Source: Acholeplasmatales bacterium
GTDB taxonomy: Bacteria > Bacillota_I > Bacilli_A > ML615J-28 > CAG-313
DNA length: 64,000 bases
Assembly (NCBI GenBank): GCA_003539625.1
Contig: DPOU01000009.1
Coordinates: forward strand, 1-64,000
Reading direction: 5' to 3'
The notes under the pieces: model-generated
Told to the model about the DNA's origin: nothing
The model's input: the letters and a program-made list of their open reading frames with translations, nothing else
Databases searched by the model: none
In this document: piece after piece, positions 42,421 through 51,459 of the stretch
Position numbering within the stretch: the stretch's first letter is position 1
Layout of the letters: every line of letters starts with the position of its first letter
Translations under genes and position numbers: made by a program

Positions 42421-43416
42421 TTATATAAATAATGTTGCAATAAGACTAATTAAGTTATTAGCTAAGTGAATTATCATACATGGTATAATGTTACCTTTTG
42501 TTTTATAATAAGTGTATGATAATGCGAAAGCTTGACCTAAATAAGAAATTATGCTTATGGCTTCTAAATATAAATCAACTACGGTTGCATCGCCAGTATT
42601 GATGGCAATAATATCAGAAACACATGCAGGGACTACATGGATTCCCGCAAATATTACTGAAGAAATAACGACAGTTAGTAAAGTTTTAGTTTTAAAAATT
42701 CCAAATAAGCCTTTTCTAAATACTAATTCTTCAATAAATGGTGCTAATAGAACCGTAACTGAACCCATTAGTAATAAATTTCCGGTACCACTTGTTAATA
42801 TCATAGTAATAATTTTTTGATTTTCTGATTCAACTGTGCTTGATATACCATTACTAAAAATAGTAACTAAAGTATTTGATACAATAATCAATACCCACAT
42901 AATTACAAATCCAAGACCAGCCCATTTTAAGTAAAAAGATGGATGATTAGAGAAATTTCTAATATCTACTGCAAGTACTTTAACTGAAACAATTATAATT
43001 AATATTAGTGTTACGACATAAGTTATAAAGTTACTATAACATAAGGCATTAATATAAATTGGTGAATCACTTGTTAATTGATTCATATCAGTAATGCCAT
43101 TTGCGCGTAAGTAGAAAGAAATGAAAATACTTGAAATGACTTGACCTAGTATATAGAAACCTAGTGCATACGCTAAAATAATATATAGTGATTTTAAACG
43201 ATTATTTGGTTCCTCTAGGTAATTAGGTATTTCAGGGTTTTTATCCACTGGTTCATTGTTGTTTTCTTGATCTACACGTTTAATTTTATCTTTTAGCCAG
43301 AAATGATACACCAATGCCCCCGCAATAATTAGTAAAATAATTATTCCTAATGCGATTGAATATGTGGTAATTAAACGTATTTTGTCTGTATAGTTTTCAA
43401 TTTGATTATTAGTCAT
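42421..43416 (-). CDS. CPBP-family intramembrane metalloprotease
   Basis: This 331-residue membrane protein has about eight helices. It carries the CAAX protease/bacteriocin-processing (Abi) motifs: EELVFRKGLF (EExxxR), FAGIHVV (FxxxH) and the late HLANN (HxxxN). The first 60 residues have one helix and a charged loop. Such proteases cut membrane proteins or modify peptides; the substrate is unknown. The start has a GGAGGTAAT site and an upstream TATAAT on the minus strand. Confidence 0.9.
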   Translation of the reverse strand: MTNNQIENYTDKIRLITTYSIALGIIILLIIAGALVYHFWLKDKIKRVDQENNNEPVDKNPEIPNYLEEPNNRLKSLYIILAYALGFYILGQVISSIFISFYLRANGITDMNQLTSDSPIYINALCYSNFITYVVTLILIIIVSVKVLAVDIRNFSNHPSFYLKWAGLGFVIMWVLIIVSNTLVTIFSNGISSTVESENQKIITMILTSGTGNLLLMGSVTVLLAPFIEELVFRKGLFGIFKTKTLLTVVISSVIFAGIHVVPACVSDIIAINTGDATVVDLYLEAISIISYLGQAFALSYTYYKTKGNIIPCMIIHLANNLISLIATLFI

Positions 43417-43471
43417 ATGATTACCTCCGTTATTATTATACTATATTTTTAAAATAAAATGAAGTAATTAG

Positions 43472-43499
43472 TAATATTAATCTAAATAATGAATAGAAT
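43472..43499 (+). promoter_or_regulatory. Sigma-E-like promoter of the gerM homologue
   Basis: -35 TAATATT (43472-43478), 13-bp spacer, -10 AATAGAAT (43492-43499). It is the weakest of the five sigma-E-like sites. Confidence 0.3.
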
Positions 43500-43516
43500 G
43501 AATTGCGAGGTGACAT

Positions 43517-44371
43517 ATGAAAAAGAAAGTTATTATCGGTTTAATTGTATTAGCACTTGTTATAGTCGCTATTGCAATTCCTAAATCAACATACCAACGT
43601 TGGTTTGGCAAAAAGGATGAAAATAATAATATTGAACAACCTACAAATTATCAAAGAATCTTCGTTGTTAATGAAAAGAATAAATTAGTTGGTGTTAATG
43701 TTCCTGTTAATCAAATCGAAGAAGATCAAATAACTCAAAAGTGGAATCTATTAACATCTAATATGAATTTAATTCCAACGGGATACTCATCACCAATTAC
43801 ACCATCGACATTGCTTGAAAGCTATACGATTGAAAATGCAATTTTAACGATGAATGTATCAGAGGATATAATTAGATCAGCAGGTAAACTTGCCATTGAT
43901 TCTTTAGCTTGGACTTTCTGTAATGAAGAAATAAAAGAAGTGCTTCTTAAAGTTGAAGATAAGGTTGTTACTGATATTAATGAATATAGTTTTACCAAAA
44001 TAAGAAAGGAAAATGGTACAAACTATACCTATGAAACGGCTTATTTATTGGAATCAGATTATACAACGATAATTTACTATCAAGATGACAGAATATTGCC
44101 AGTTACATATTTCTATGATAGTAAAATAAAAGAATGCGATTATTTAATTTCAAAGGTTTTAACTGCTTCCGCATTAGATACGCTTACGTATAAATATGAA
44201 TTAGTTGATAATCGAATGAAAATTGACTTTTCAGATTTAACAGCCCTTAGTGATCCGTTACGTGAATCACTCGAAGCTACTCTTTGTTTTAATTTTGATA
44301 TTGACTCCATTACAATAAATGGAAAAGATAGTGTACTATACGAAAAGACATTTGTAAAGGTAAATTCCTAG
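43517..44371 (+). CDS. gerM: GerM-like protein with two GerMN domains
   Basis: This 284-residue protein has an N-terminal membrane anchor (residues 5-22) and a tandem of GerMN-like domains. The first is around LVGVNVPV, then LLESYTIENAILTMNVSEDI. The second includes PVTYFYDSKIKECDYLISKVL and DNRMKIDFSDL. In B. subtilis GerM stabilises the SpoIIIA-SpoIIQ channel at engulfment and lies near rph-rdgB. Here rdgB follows directly. The repeated fold and this gene order make the call. It may act with the spoIIIAH homologue 6 kb away. Confidence 0.75.
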   Translation: MKKKVIIGLIVLALVIVAIAIPKSTYQRWFGKKDENNNIEQPTNYQRIFVVNEKNKLVGVNVPVNQIEEDQITQKWNLLTSNMNLIPTGYSSPITPSTLLESYTIENAILTMNVSEDIIRSAGKLAIDSLAWTFCNEEIKEVLLKVEDKVVTDINEYSFTKIRKENGTNYTYETAYLLESDYTTIIYYQDDRILPVTYFYDSKIKECDYLISKVLTASALDTLTYKYELVDNRMKIDFSDLTALSDPLRESLEATLCFNFDIDSITINGKDSVLYEKTFVKVNS

Positions 44372-44408
44372 CAAATGCCTTTTTGCTTGGCAAAAAATAA
44401 TTATGTAG

Positions 44409-44414
44409 TATAAT
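44409..44414 (+). promoter_or_regulatory. -10 box of rdgB, ultra-short leader
   Basis: TATAAT ends 6 nt before the ribosome site GAGGTAATG, which is 11 nt from the ATG at 44432. A TTGGCA-like -35 lies 16 bp upstream. Confidence 0.5.
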
Positions 44415-44431
44415 AGTAACGAGGTAATGAT

Positions 44432-45067
44432 ATGAACAAAGTTTTAATAGCTACAAGTAATCAAGGAAAAATAAAAGAATTAAAAAGAATACTCAATAAA
44501 TATACAACAAATAACCATATTGATTTAACAATTCTTACCCTTAATGATTTTCCTAAAATTAGTGAACCAATTGAAAATGGTACAACATTTGAAGAAAATG
44601 CCATTATCAAAACAAAGTATTATTTTAATGCCTTTAAATTACCAGTAATTTGTGATGATTCAGGACTTGAAGTATATGCTTTAGACAAAAAACCTGGCAT
44701 TTATAGTGCTAGATATGCATCAATTGATGGTAAAGATGCTAGTTCATTAGAAAATCGTAAGAAACTTTTAAGGGAATTAAAAGGTATTACAAAAAGAGAG
44801 GCAAGATTTTGTTGTGCTATGGCTTATTTTGATGGTAATAATTTACTTACTGCCTTGGGTTATACTGAAGGTAGAATATTAGAAGAAGAAATTGGCACAA
44901 ATGGTTTTGGTTATGATCCTATATTTTATTCAACTGAAGCTCAAAAACCCATGGGTTTAATTGATGATTATTCAAAAGATTTAATCAGCCATCGTGGCAA
45001 AGCATTTAGAAAACTAATAGCATTATTAATGCCAATTGAAAAAAATGCCAAAGAAGATAATAAATAG
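44432..45067 (+). CDS. rdgB: XTP/dITP diphosphatase
   Basis: This 211-residue house-cleaning enzyme hydrolyses non-canonical purine triphosphates (ITP, XTP) to protect DNA and RNA. It shows ATSNQGKIKELK at the N-terminus, CDDSGLEVYALDKKPGIYSARYA, and GFGYDPIFYS and SHRGKAFRKL near the C-terminus, all typical. It sits after the gerM homologue and before rpsU. Confidence 0.96.
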   Translation: MNKVLIATSNQGKIKELKRILNKYTTNNHIDLTILTLNDFPKISEPIENGTTFEENAIIKTKYYFNAFKLPVICDDSGLEVYALDKKPGIYSARYASIDGKDASSLENRKKLLRELKGITKREARFCCAMAYFDGNNLLTALGYTEGRILEEEIGTNGFGYDPIFYSTEAQKPMGLIDDYSKDLISHRGKAFRKLIALLMPIEKNAKEDNK

Positions 45068-45086
45068 AAAAAATTTACCAATTCAT

Positions 45087-45115
45087 TTTACAAACTGACA
45101 TAAAAGGTGTATAAT
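45087..45115 (+). promoter_or_regulatory. Promoter of rpsU (TTTACA-17-TATAAT)
   Basis: -35 TTTACA (45087-45092) and -10 TATAAT (45110-45115) with 17-bp spacing, 41 bp before the rpsU start. Confidence 0.6.
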
Positions 45116-45155
45116 ATAAATGAAAAATCTAAGGGATGAAAGGGGTGACTAGAAG

Positions 45156-45338
45156 ATGCCAAAGACTATCGTAAGAGAAAACGATACATTAGATGAAGCT
45201 TTAAAGAGATTTAAACGAGATGTTTCAAGATCTGGAACCCTTGTTGAAGCCCGTAAACGTCAACATTATATGAAACCTAGCGATGTTCGTAAAGAAAAAA
45301 GAAGAGCTGCTAGAAAGAATGGTAATCGTTCTCACTAA
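45156..45338 (+). CDS. rpsU: 30S ribosomal protein S21
   Basis: This 60-residue basic ribosomal protein matches S21 throughout ([10 protein letters not shown], then [25 protein letters not shown] and the Lys/Arg-rich tail). It is usually the first gene before yqeY or the yqfC-yqfD pair in Bacilli, and here the yqfCD homologues follow. A strong terminator lies just after the stop. Confidence 0.97.
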   Translation: MPKTIVRENDTLDEALKRFKRDVSRSGTLVEARKRQHYMKPSDVRKEKRRAARKNGNRSH

Positions 45339-45348
45339 TGTTAAAATG

Positions 45349-45378
45349 ACTATGGAACTTATGTTTCATAGTTTTTTT
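45349..45378 (+). terminator. Terminator after rpsU
   Basis: ACTATGGAAC pairs with GTTTCATAGT around loop TTAT, with seven T following. Confidence 0.85.
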
Positions 45379-45380
45379 AT

Positions 45381-45409
45381 ACATAAATAAAGTAAGATTT
45401 TCATATAAT
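45381..45409 (+). promoter_or_regulatory. Sigma-E-like promoter of yqfC-yqfD
   Basis: -35 ACATAAA (45381-45387), 14-bp spacer, -10 CATATAAT (45402-45409), the best -10 match of the five. Start of RNA at about 45416 makes the GTG at 45425 the likely first codon. Confidence 0.45.
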
Positions 45410-45424
45410 TAAATGGTGATTTAT

Positions 45425-45658
45425 GTGAAATTAACTTCGCAGATATTGAAGTATGAGAAAATTTCAATTTTCAAAAATGATTTAGGAATAGCATATAAAC
45501 TAAATATCTATAAATATGATAGCGTTAATAAACTAACTAGTGAATTAATTGAAATTGACAATTTAACAATCACAGGAAATTGTCTTACTTTAGTGAGGAT
45601 AGAAAATGAAGAAATTGAAATTAAGGGAAAAATTATCAAAATCGAATTTAACTATTAA
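45425..45658 (+). CDS. yqfC: YqfC/YabP-family sporulation protein
   Basis: This is a 77-residue small protein. The C-terminal part LIEIDNLTITGNCLTLVRIENEEIEIKGKIIKIEF shows the strand pattern of the YabP/YqfC family (sporulation proteins of unknown role). It lies between rpsU and yqfD, the same order as in B. subtilis. The frame is open from ATG 45413, but that codon lies upstream of the predicted RNA start, so GTG 45425 after GGTGAT is chosen. Its last 53 bases overlap the yqfD frame. Confidence 0.7.
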   Translation: MKLTSQILKYEKISIFKNDLGIAYKLNIYKYDSVNKLTSELIEIDNLTITGNCLTLVRIENEEIEIKGKIIKIEFNY

Positions 45659-46772
45659 AAAAAGATACCATTATGAAGTAATATCAAATAAAGAAATACT
45701 TAATAAAATAAAACCTATTGTTGCTTATAATATAAAGAATATTGATAATGATAACATAAGTTTTAATTGTAATAAAAAGACATTAAATGAAATATTAAAG
45801 TTAGAAAAAGACGTTAAAGTTACTAATCTATATAGGAATTTTTTGTATAATAAAATTTTTAAAAAAGCCTTTTTTTGGGTAGGTTTATTTATTATTCTAA
45901 TTATTTTCTTGTTAAATCAAATATTTATTAGAACTATTATTTTCGATAAGAATAGTTATGTTGATATGGATGTTTATGACTTTGTAATGGAAAGGACAAA
46001 TAAAGTTGGCCCATATTACCGATTAAAATATTCGATAAATGATTTATCGCAAGATTTAAGAACAAAATTCATGTATTATGCTTACGTGGGATTACAAAAG
46101 AAAGGCGCGAAATTGTACATTGAAATTATTAAACAAGACTTAAAAGAAAAAGAAGATGATAATGCTTTAAAGTATGGCCAAGTAATTTCAAAGTATAATG
46201 GTAGAATAGATTATATCGAATGTACTTCGGGTAATGTATTAGTTAAACCTAATGAAATTATAAAAAAAGGTGATCTTTTAATAACCAGTAACATTAATTT
46301 GGATAATCTCTACAGTAAAGAAAAACTAGTTCCGATAAAAGGAATAGTAATTGGCACTATTACTGAATATCGGACTATTAAAATTCCTAAAAATGAAATA
46401 ATCGAAATCTATTCAGGTGAATTTGAGTCAAAAACATATTTTGAATTATTTAAAAATAAAGTTTTAAATCCCGTATCACCTTATGAAAAAAGCTTTACCA
46501 AAGAATATTTGGCATTTCAATTCACACCTTTTTTGAAAGTATACAAGCGATATTTTTACGAAAAAAACGAAAAAGTGGTTAGTCACACTAAAGATGAAGC
46601 TCAAAATATTGCTTTGAAAAAAATATATTATGATTTTATTAAAAATAAAACTAGTGAAAGGGAAATGATATGTTCAATGGTTCTATTAAAATATGTTGAA
46701 GGACCTAGTGATTTTTTACTTACTTATGCCATCACTTGTAAAATAAATATGGGAGAATTTGCCAGTTTCTGA
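45606..46772 (+). CDS. yqfD: YqfD-family sporulation protein
   Basis: This 388-residue membrane protein has a cytoplasmic N-terminal part, one strong hydrophobic helix around residues 90-112 and an extracellular domain. The barrel-like segments ISKYNGRIDYIECTSGNVLVKPNEIIKKGDLLI and VPIKGIVIGTITEYRTI are family-typical. In B. subtilis it belongs to the sigma-E regulon. There is no other ATG to shorten the start, so the 53-bp overlap with yqfC is real unless TTG 45615 is used. The stop is TGA and a strong terminator follows. Confidence 0.8.
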   Translation: MKKLKLREKLSKSNLTIKKRYHYEVISNKEILNKIKPIVAYNIKNIDNDNISFNCNKKTLNEILKLEKDVKVTNLYRNFLYNKIFKKAFFWVGLFIILIIFLLNQIFIRTIIFDKNSYVDMDVYDFVMERTNKVGPYYRLKYSINDLSQDLRTKFMYYAYVGLQKKGAKLYIEIIKQDLKEKEDDNALKYGQVISKYNGRIDYIECTSGNVLVKPNEIIKKGDLLITSNINLDNLYSKEKLVPIKGIVIGTITEYRTIKIPKNEIIEIYSGEFESKTYFELFKNKVLNPVSPYEKSFTKEYLAFQFTPFLKVYKRYFYEKNEKVVSHTKDEAQNIALKKIYYDFIKNKTSEREMICSMVLLKYVEGPSDFLLTYAITCKINMGEFASF

Positions 46773-46811
46773 TACTATTGTGAGAATAATTTCTCATAAT
46801 AGTATTTTTTT
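46772..46811 (+). terminator. Terminator after yqfD
   Basis: Long interrupted stem ATACTATT-g-TGAGAA with TTCTCA-t-AATAGTAT, then seven T. Confidence 0.85.
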
Positions 46812-46855
46812 CATGATTTTGTTATGAAAATATGTAAAATTGCTTTCAAATTTTG

Positions 46856-46884
46856 TTGACATTTTCCTAAAAAATCGGTATAAT
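46856..46884 (+). promoter_or_regulatory. Promoter of glyS (TTGACA-17-TATAAT)
   Basis: Both boxes are perfect: TTGACA 46856-46861 and TATAAT 46879-46884, spacer 17. The predicted RNA start at about 46891 leaves no room for a T-box riboswitch. Confidence 0.85.
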
Positions 46885-46940
46885 ATATAAGTAAAATGGG
46901 TAAAAATGCAATTATGATTTGCCCTAAAAAGAAAGGTATC

Positions 46941-48314
46941 ATGTTTATGGAAATGACAATGGAAAAATTTGTAGCATATCTTAAACAACTTGGTTTTGTA
47001 TATCAAGGTAGTGAGATATATGGTGGTCTAGCCAACGCATGGGATTTTGGACCATTGGGAGTAGAATTAAAAAACAATTTGAAGAAATTATGGTGGAAAG
47101 CATTCGTACAAACATCACCTAACAATGTGGGAATCGATTCAGCAATCTTAATGAACCCAGAAACTTGGGTAGCAACAGGACATGTAGGTGGATTTAGTGA
47201 TCCGCTTATTGATTGTAAACATTGCCATACTCGTCACAGAGCAGATAAATTAATTGAAGATTTCACACACGGTAAAGAAACTGGTGATGGCTGGGATAAT
47301 GATAAATTATACAAATATGTTGTAGATAATAAAATTCCTTGTCCTAACTGTGGAAGTTCAGATTTTACAGAAATTAGAAAATTTAATTTAATGTATCAAA
47401 CTCATCAAGGCGTTGTTGAGGATGCTAAGACAGTAGTATATTTAAGACCTGAAACAGCTCAAGGTATCTTTGTTAATTTTAAAAACATTCAAAGAACAAC
47501 TAGAAAAAAAGTACCATTTGGGGTTGGTCAAATTGGTAAAAGTTTTAGAAATGAAATAACTCCAGGGAACTTTATTTTTAGAATTCGTGAATTTGAACAA
47601 ATGGAAATGGAATTTTTCTGTAAACCAGGTACAGATTTAGAATGGTTTAAATATTGGAAACAATTCTGTTTAGATTTTTTAAAAAATATTGGAATAAAAG
47701 AAGAATTAGTTAGATATCGTGATCATAAACCCGAAGAATTATGTTTCTATTCAAAAGCAACAACCGATATCGAATTTAAATATTTCTTTGGTTGGGGCGA
47801 GTTATGGGGTATTGCCGATAGAACTGACTATGACTTAAAAGTTCACCAAGAACATTCAGGTGAAAATTTAATGTACTTAGATCCCGAAACTAATGAAAAA
47901 TACTTACCATACGTAGTTGAACCAAGTCTTGGGGTTGAACGTTTATTATTAGCCGTAGTTACTAGTGCATATGAAGAACAAACTTTACCTGATGGAGAAA
48001 CTCGTGAAGTATTGCATTTTGATCCACGTGTTGCGCCAATAAAGGTTGCGGTATTACCACTAGTTAACAAACTTAATGACAAAGCAAGCGAAGTTTATCG
48101 TGATTTATCACAACACTTTATGTGTGAATTTGATACAAGTGGTAAAATTGGTAAGAGATATCGTCGCCAAGATTCAATAGGTACACCATACTGTGTAACT
48201 GTTGATTTCGACACTTTAGAAGATAATACTGTTACTGTTCGTGATCGTGATACTATGGAACAAGTAAGAGTAAAAATTGAAGATTTAAACAAATATTTTA
48301 GTGAAAAATTTTAA
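46941..48314 (+). CDS. glyS: Glycyl-tRNA synthetase (single-chain alpha2 type)
   Basis: This 457-residue class II synthetase charges tRNA-Gly. It is the eukaryote/archaea-like homodimer form found in many Bacillota, not the two-subunit glyQS. Motif 1 is [17 protein letters not shown] zinc site is visible as CKHCH and CPNCG. Motif 2 follows [24 protein letters not shown], and the C-terminal anticodon domain begins at [12 protein letters not shown]. The frame is open from 46896, but ATG 46941 follows AAAGG at good spacing and avoids a near-leaderless start. No T-box is present. Confidence 0.95.
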   Translation: MFMEMTMEKFVAYLKQLGFVYQGSEIYGGLANAWDFGPLGVELKNNLKKLWWKAFVQTSPNNVGIDSAILMNPETWVATGHVGGFSDPLIDCKHCHTRHRADKLIEDFTHGKETGDGWDNDKLYKYVVDNKIPCPNCGSSDFTEIRKFNLMYQTHQGVVEDAKTVVYLRPETAQGIFVNFKNIQRTTRKKVPFGVGQIGKSFRNEITPGNFIFRIREFEQMEMEFFCKPGTDLEWFKYWKQFCLDFLKNIGIKEELVRYRDHKPEELCFYSKATTDIEFKYFFGWGELWGIADRTDYDLKVHQEHSGENLMYLDPETNEKYLPYVVEPSLGVERLLLAVVTSAYEEQTLPDGETREVLHFDPRVAPIKVAVLPLVNKLNDKASEVYRDLSQHFMCEFDTSGKIGKRYRRQDSIGTPYCVTVDFDTLEDNTVTVRDRDTMEQVRVKIEDLNKYFSEKF

Positions 48315-48330
48315 ATAAAGGAGGTTTGTA

Positions 48331-50142
48331 ATGATTTCGTGGCAAGTTAAGCAACAAATAATTGATCAGACGAACATTGTCGAAGTTGTCGGCGAAGTCG
48401 TACAACTTTCAAAAAAAGGTAGCAGTTACTTTGGATTATGTCCATTTCATAATGATCGCCACCCCTCAATGAGTGTCAATCAAGAAAAAAAGATGTTTAA
48501 TTGCTTTAGTTGTAACACTAAAGGTAATGTAATATATTTTTGGTCACGCTTTAATCATATTTCTGAAGACCAAGCAACAATTCAACTTGCCAAAAGAATT
48601 GGCATAGAAATATCAGAAAGTGTTAACAAAGAAGCAATCAAAAATGAACGTTTGTATAAAGTAATGAATGAAGCATCTAACTTTTATCAGTTTTACTTAA
48701 ATAATTCTGAAGAAGGTCTAGTTGCATTAGATTACTTAAAAGCTAGAGGCATTGATGAAAAAATTCGTAACGAATTAAAAATTGGTCTTGCTAGTAGCGA
48801 ACGTGATTATCTTAATAAAGCATTAAATCAAAAAAACTGTTCTGAACTAGATCAAATCGAAGTCGGATTAGTAAAACTTGATGATAAAAACAATACCTAT
48901 GATACTTTTAGAGAACGTATAATGTTTCCTATCACTAATCCTTCAGGACAAATTGTTGGATTCAGTGGTAGAATCTACACTAAAAGTGACCAAGCAAAGT
49001 ATATAAATTCTGTTGATAATGCTATTTTCCATAAAGGGCAAATACTATATCACTTTCATGAAGCATTAGATGCTATCAAAAAGAATGATAAAATCTTTTT
49101 GTTAGAAGGCTTTATGGATGTTATAGCTTGTATGAAAGCGGGTATAAACTATGGAGTTGCCACTATGGGAACAGCCCTAACAAGTGAGCATATCAAATTA
49201 ATACTTAGTGCCACTAAAAACATCGTTTTATTCTTTGATGGTGACGGAGCTGGTATTAATGCAATGAAGAAATCTTGTGGTATATTAGCTGGATATGGTA
49301 TCTTACCTAAAGCAATTGTACTACCAAATAATCTTGACCCTGATGAATATGTAAAAAATTTTGGAGTTGAAAAATTCTTAAAATATATTACTGAAAATGA
49401 AAAGAGTGCTTATCAGTGGTTATATGATTTAGCTTTAAAAAATTATATTAAAGGGGACTTAGAAAGTACCGAAAAGTTTAAAAAAGAAGTTTTTAACTTT
49501 ATCAGAATATCAAAACAAAATACGATAATTGAACATTTTATTAGAAAACTTTCTACTGATACTGATATTTCTTATGATATATTAGTAAAAGACTTTGGTA
49601 AATCAATTTATACAACTCCTTCAATTGAAGAAAGTTTTGAAATTGAACAAAAGAAGATAAAAAAGCCAGTAAGAAATAATAAAATTAAACCAAAAGTAGT
49701 AAGAGCATATCAAATTATCTTAAGACATATGATTGAATCAAAAGAACAGTTTTTGATTTTCAATGATAAATTTTCAGATACTTTCTATTTAGATAATAGC
49801 TTGATAATTTATTTTGAATTTATCAAGAAAATGGCTTTATTTTACGTAGATCAAGAAGTTATGGATCATGATGACTTTTTAGAAATTGCTAAAAAATTAG
49901 ATGAAGCAAATGGTGTGACTAAATATACTGATTTAGCAAAAACTATCTTTGAGGATAGTCTAGTAAATCCTAAAGATTTAGTGGAATTTGAACAATGCAT
50001 GAAAACAATTATGGAATGTCAAACTGATTTATCAAGAATTAGATTGTATAACAAAGCCTTAGAAACTAATGACATAGATGACATTAGAAATTTTGAAAAT
50101 GTTCGTAAAGATCATGTTAAAATATTGCCCCGGGAGGAATAA
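48331..50142 (+). CDS. dnaG: DNA primase
   Basis: This 603-residue primase makes RNA primers for replication. It has an N-terminal CHC2 zinc ribbon (C37, H40, C58, C61), then the RNA-polymerase core with the Toprim motifs LLEGFMDV and FDGDGAG. The C-terminal helicase-binding region is helix-rich. It starts after AGGAGG and is followed directly by rpoD, the macromolecular-synthesis order of Bacillota. Confidence 0.95.
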   Translation: MISWQVKQQIIDQTNIVEVVGEVVQLSKKGSSYFGLCPFHNDRHPSMSVNQEKKMFNCFSCNTKGNVIYFWSRFNHISEDQATIQLAKRIGIEISESVNKEAIKNERLYKVMNEASNFYQFYLNNSEEGLVALDYLKARGIDEKIRNELKIGLASSERDYLNKALNQKNCSELDQIEVGLVKLDDKNNTYDTFRERIMFPITNPSGQIVGFSGRIYTKSDQAKYINSVDNAIFHKGQILYHFHEALDAIKKNDKIFLLEGFMDVIACMKAGINYGVATMGTALTSEHIKLILSATKNIVLFFDGDGAGINAMKKSCGILAGYGILPKAIVLPNNLDPDEYVKNFGVEKFLKYITENEKSAYQWLYDLALKNYIKGDLESTEKFKKEVFNFIRISKQNTIIEHFIRKLSTDTDISYDILVKDFGKSIYTTPSIEESFEIEQKKIKKPVRNNKIKPKVVRAYQIILRHMIESKEQFLIFNDKFSDTFYLDNSLIIYFEFIKKMALFYVDQEVMDHDDFLEIAKKLDEANGVTKYTDLAKTIFEDSLVNPKDLVEFEQCMKTIMECQTDLSRIRLYNKALETNDIDDIRNFENVRKDHVKILPREE

Positions 50143-51411
50143 ATGTTAGACGAAATTTTATATAAAGAACAATTGGATCAAGTAAAAGAATACGTCAAGA
50201 AAAATCAATATATTTCGCTTACAAAAATTACTGAAATATTTGGTAGTGATACAAATGATGAACTTTTAGATGATATCGTTGAATACCTTGATAATGCGGG
50301 AGTTGAAATCACTCGTGACAGTGAAGAAGTACCTAGCGAAGAAGAACTAATGACTGAAATTGTTGATGACGATTTCGAGGCTTTCGTTGAGGACTTAGAA
50401 ACTGATGATGAGTTAGATGAGCTTGCTACAGCGGTTGATAGCGAAATAAAAGTATCAGATTTTGAAGATATTGTTTCATCGGGCTATTCAGCTGATGACC
50501 CTGTAAAAATGTACTTACATGATATTGGCCAAATTGACTTATTAACAATTACTCAAGAATCAGAATTTGCGAGAATGTATCAAGAGTCTTTAATGTGCCA
50601 AGAGAAAATCAATTCTTATAAAAAACAAGGTAAACAAATACCTGAAGAAGAAATGAAAGAGTTACAAAAGAAGATTGAGGATGGAGAAGAAGCTCGTAAG
50701 ATTTTAATTGAATCTAATTTAAGATTAGTTGTTTCCATTGCTAAAAGATATTTAGGACGTGGTTTACTATTACTTGATTTAATTCAAGAAGGTAATATGG
50801 GGTTAATGAAAGCAGTTAATAAATTTGACCCAACTAAAGGCTTTAAATTCTCAACATATGCAACTTGGTGGATTAGACAAGCAATTACTAGAGCTATCGC
50901 CGATAATGCACGTACTATCCGTATTCCTGTTCATATGGTTGAAACAATCAACAAACTTGTTCGTACAACAAGAAGATTAACTCAAGAAAAAAGACGTGAA
51001 CCTACGCCTGAAGAAATTGCGGCAGAAATGAAGATATCTGTTGAAAAAGTTCAAACTATTCAACGTATAGCTCAAGAGCCTATTTCTTTTGATGCGACAG
51101 TTGGTGAAGATGACGATTCAAGCTTAGGAGATTTCATTGACGATAAAGATACATTAAATCCACTTGAATATACCGAAAATATGATTTATCGTGAAGAAAT
51201 TGAAAAAGTGTTACAAACTCTAACACCACGTGAAGAAAAAGTAATTAGACTGCGTTATGGCTTAGATGATAATAGACCAAGAACCCTTGAAGAAGTTGGT
51301 AAAGAATTTGGTGTTACTCGTGAAAGAATTCGTCAAATTGAAGCAAAGGCTATTAGAAGATTACGTCATCCAAGTAGATTAAAACGTCTTGAACAACATC
51401 GTATTAAATAA
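50143..51411 (+). CDS. rpoD: Primary RNA polymerase sigma factor (sigma-A)
   Basis: This 422-residue housekeeping sigma factor has a short region 1.1 and an acidic linker. Region 1.2 is around [13 protein letters not shown]. Region 2 carries [21 protein letters not shown] and [18 protein letters not shown]. Region 3 and region 4 follow, with [20 protein letters not shown]. It begins just after dnaG (stop and start touching) behind an unusually G/C-rich CCCCGGGAGG. Confidence 0.97.
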   Translation: MLDEILYKEQLDQVKEYVKKNQYISLTKITEIFGSDTNDELLDDIVEYLDNAGVEITRDSEEVPSEEELMTEIVDDDFEAFVEDLETDDELDELATAVDSEIKVSDFEDIVSSGYSADDPVKMYLHDIGQIDLLTITQESEFARMYQESLMCQEKINSYKKQGKQIPEEEMKELQKKIEDGEEARKILIESNLRLVVSIAKRYLGRGLLLLDLIQEGNMGLMKAVNKFDPTKGFKFSTYATWWIRQAITRAIADNARTIRIPVHMVETINKLVRTTRRLTQEKRREPTPEEIAAEMKISVEKVQTIQRIAQEPISFDATVGEDDDSSLGDFIDDKDTLNPLEYTENMIYREEIEKVLQTLTPREEKVIRLRYGLDDNRPRTLEEVGKEFGVTRERIRQIEAKAIRRLRHPSRLKRLEQHRIK

Positions 51412-51416
51412 GAATA

Positions 51417-51445
51417 AAAACACAAATGCAAAGCATTTGTGTTTT
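51417..51445 (+). terminator. Terminator after rpoD
   Basis: Perfect arms AAAACACAAATGC / GCATTTGTGTTTT with a 3-nt loop. Confidence 0.85.
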
Positions 51446-51459
51446 AACAAAGAGGTTAT

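Noticed and set aside
46891..46940. T-box riboswitch before glyS
   Set aside because: Only about 50 nt lie between promoter and start. No T-box sequence or terminator/antiterminator pair is visible.
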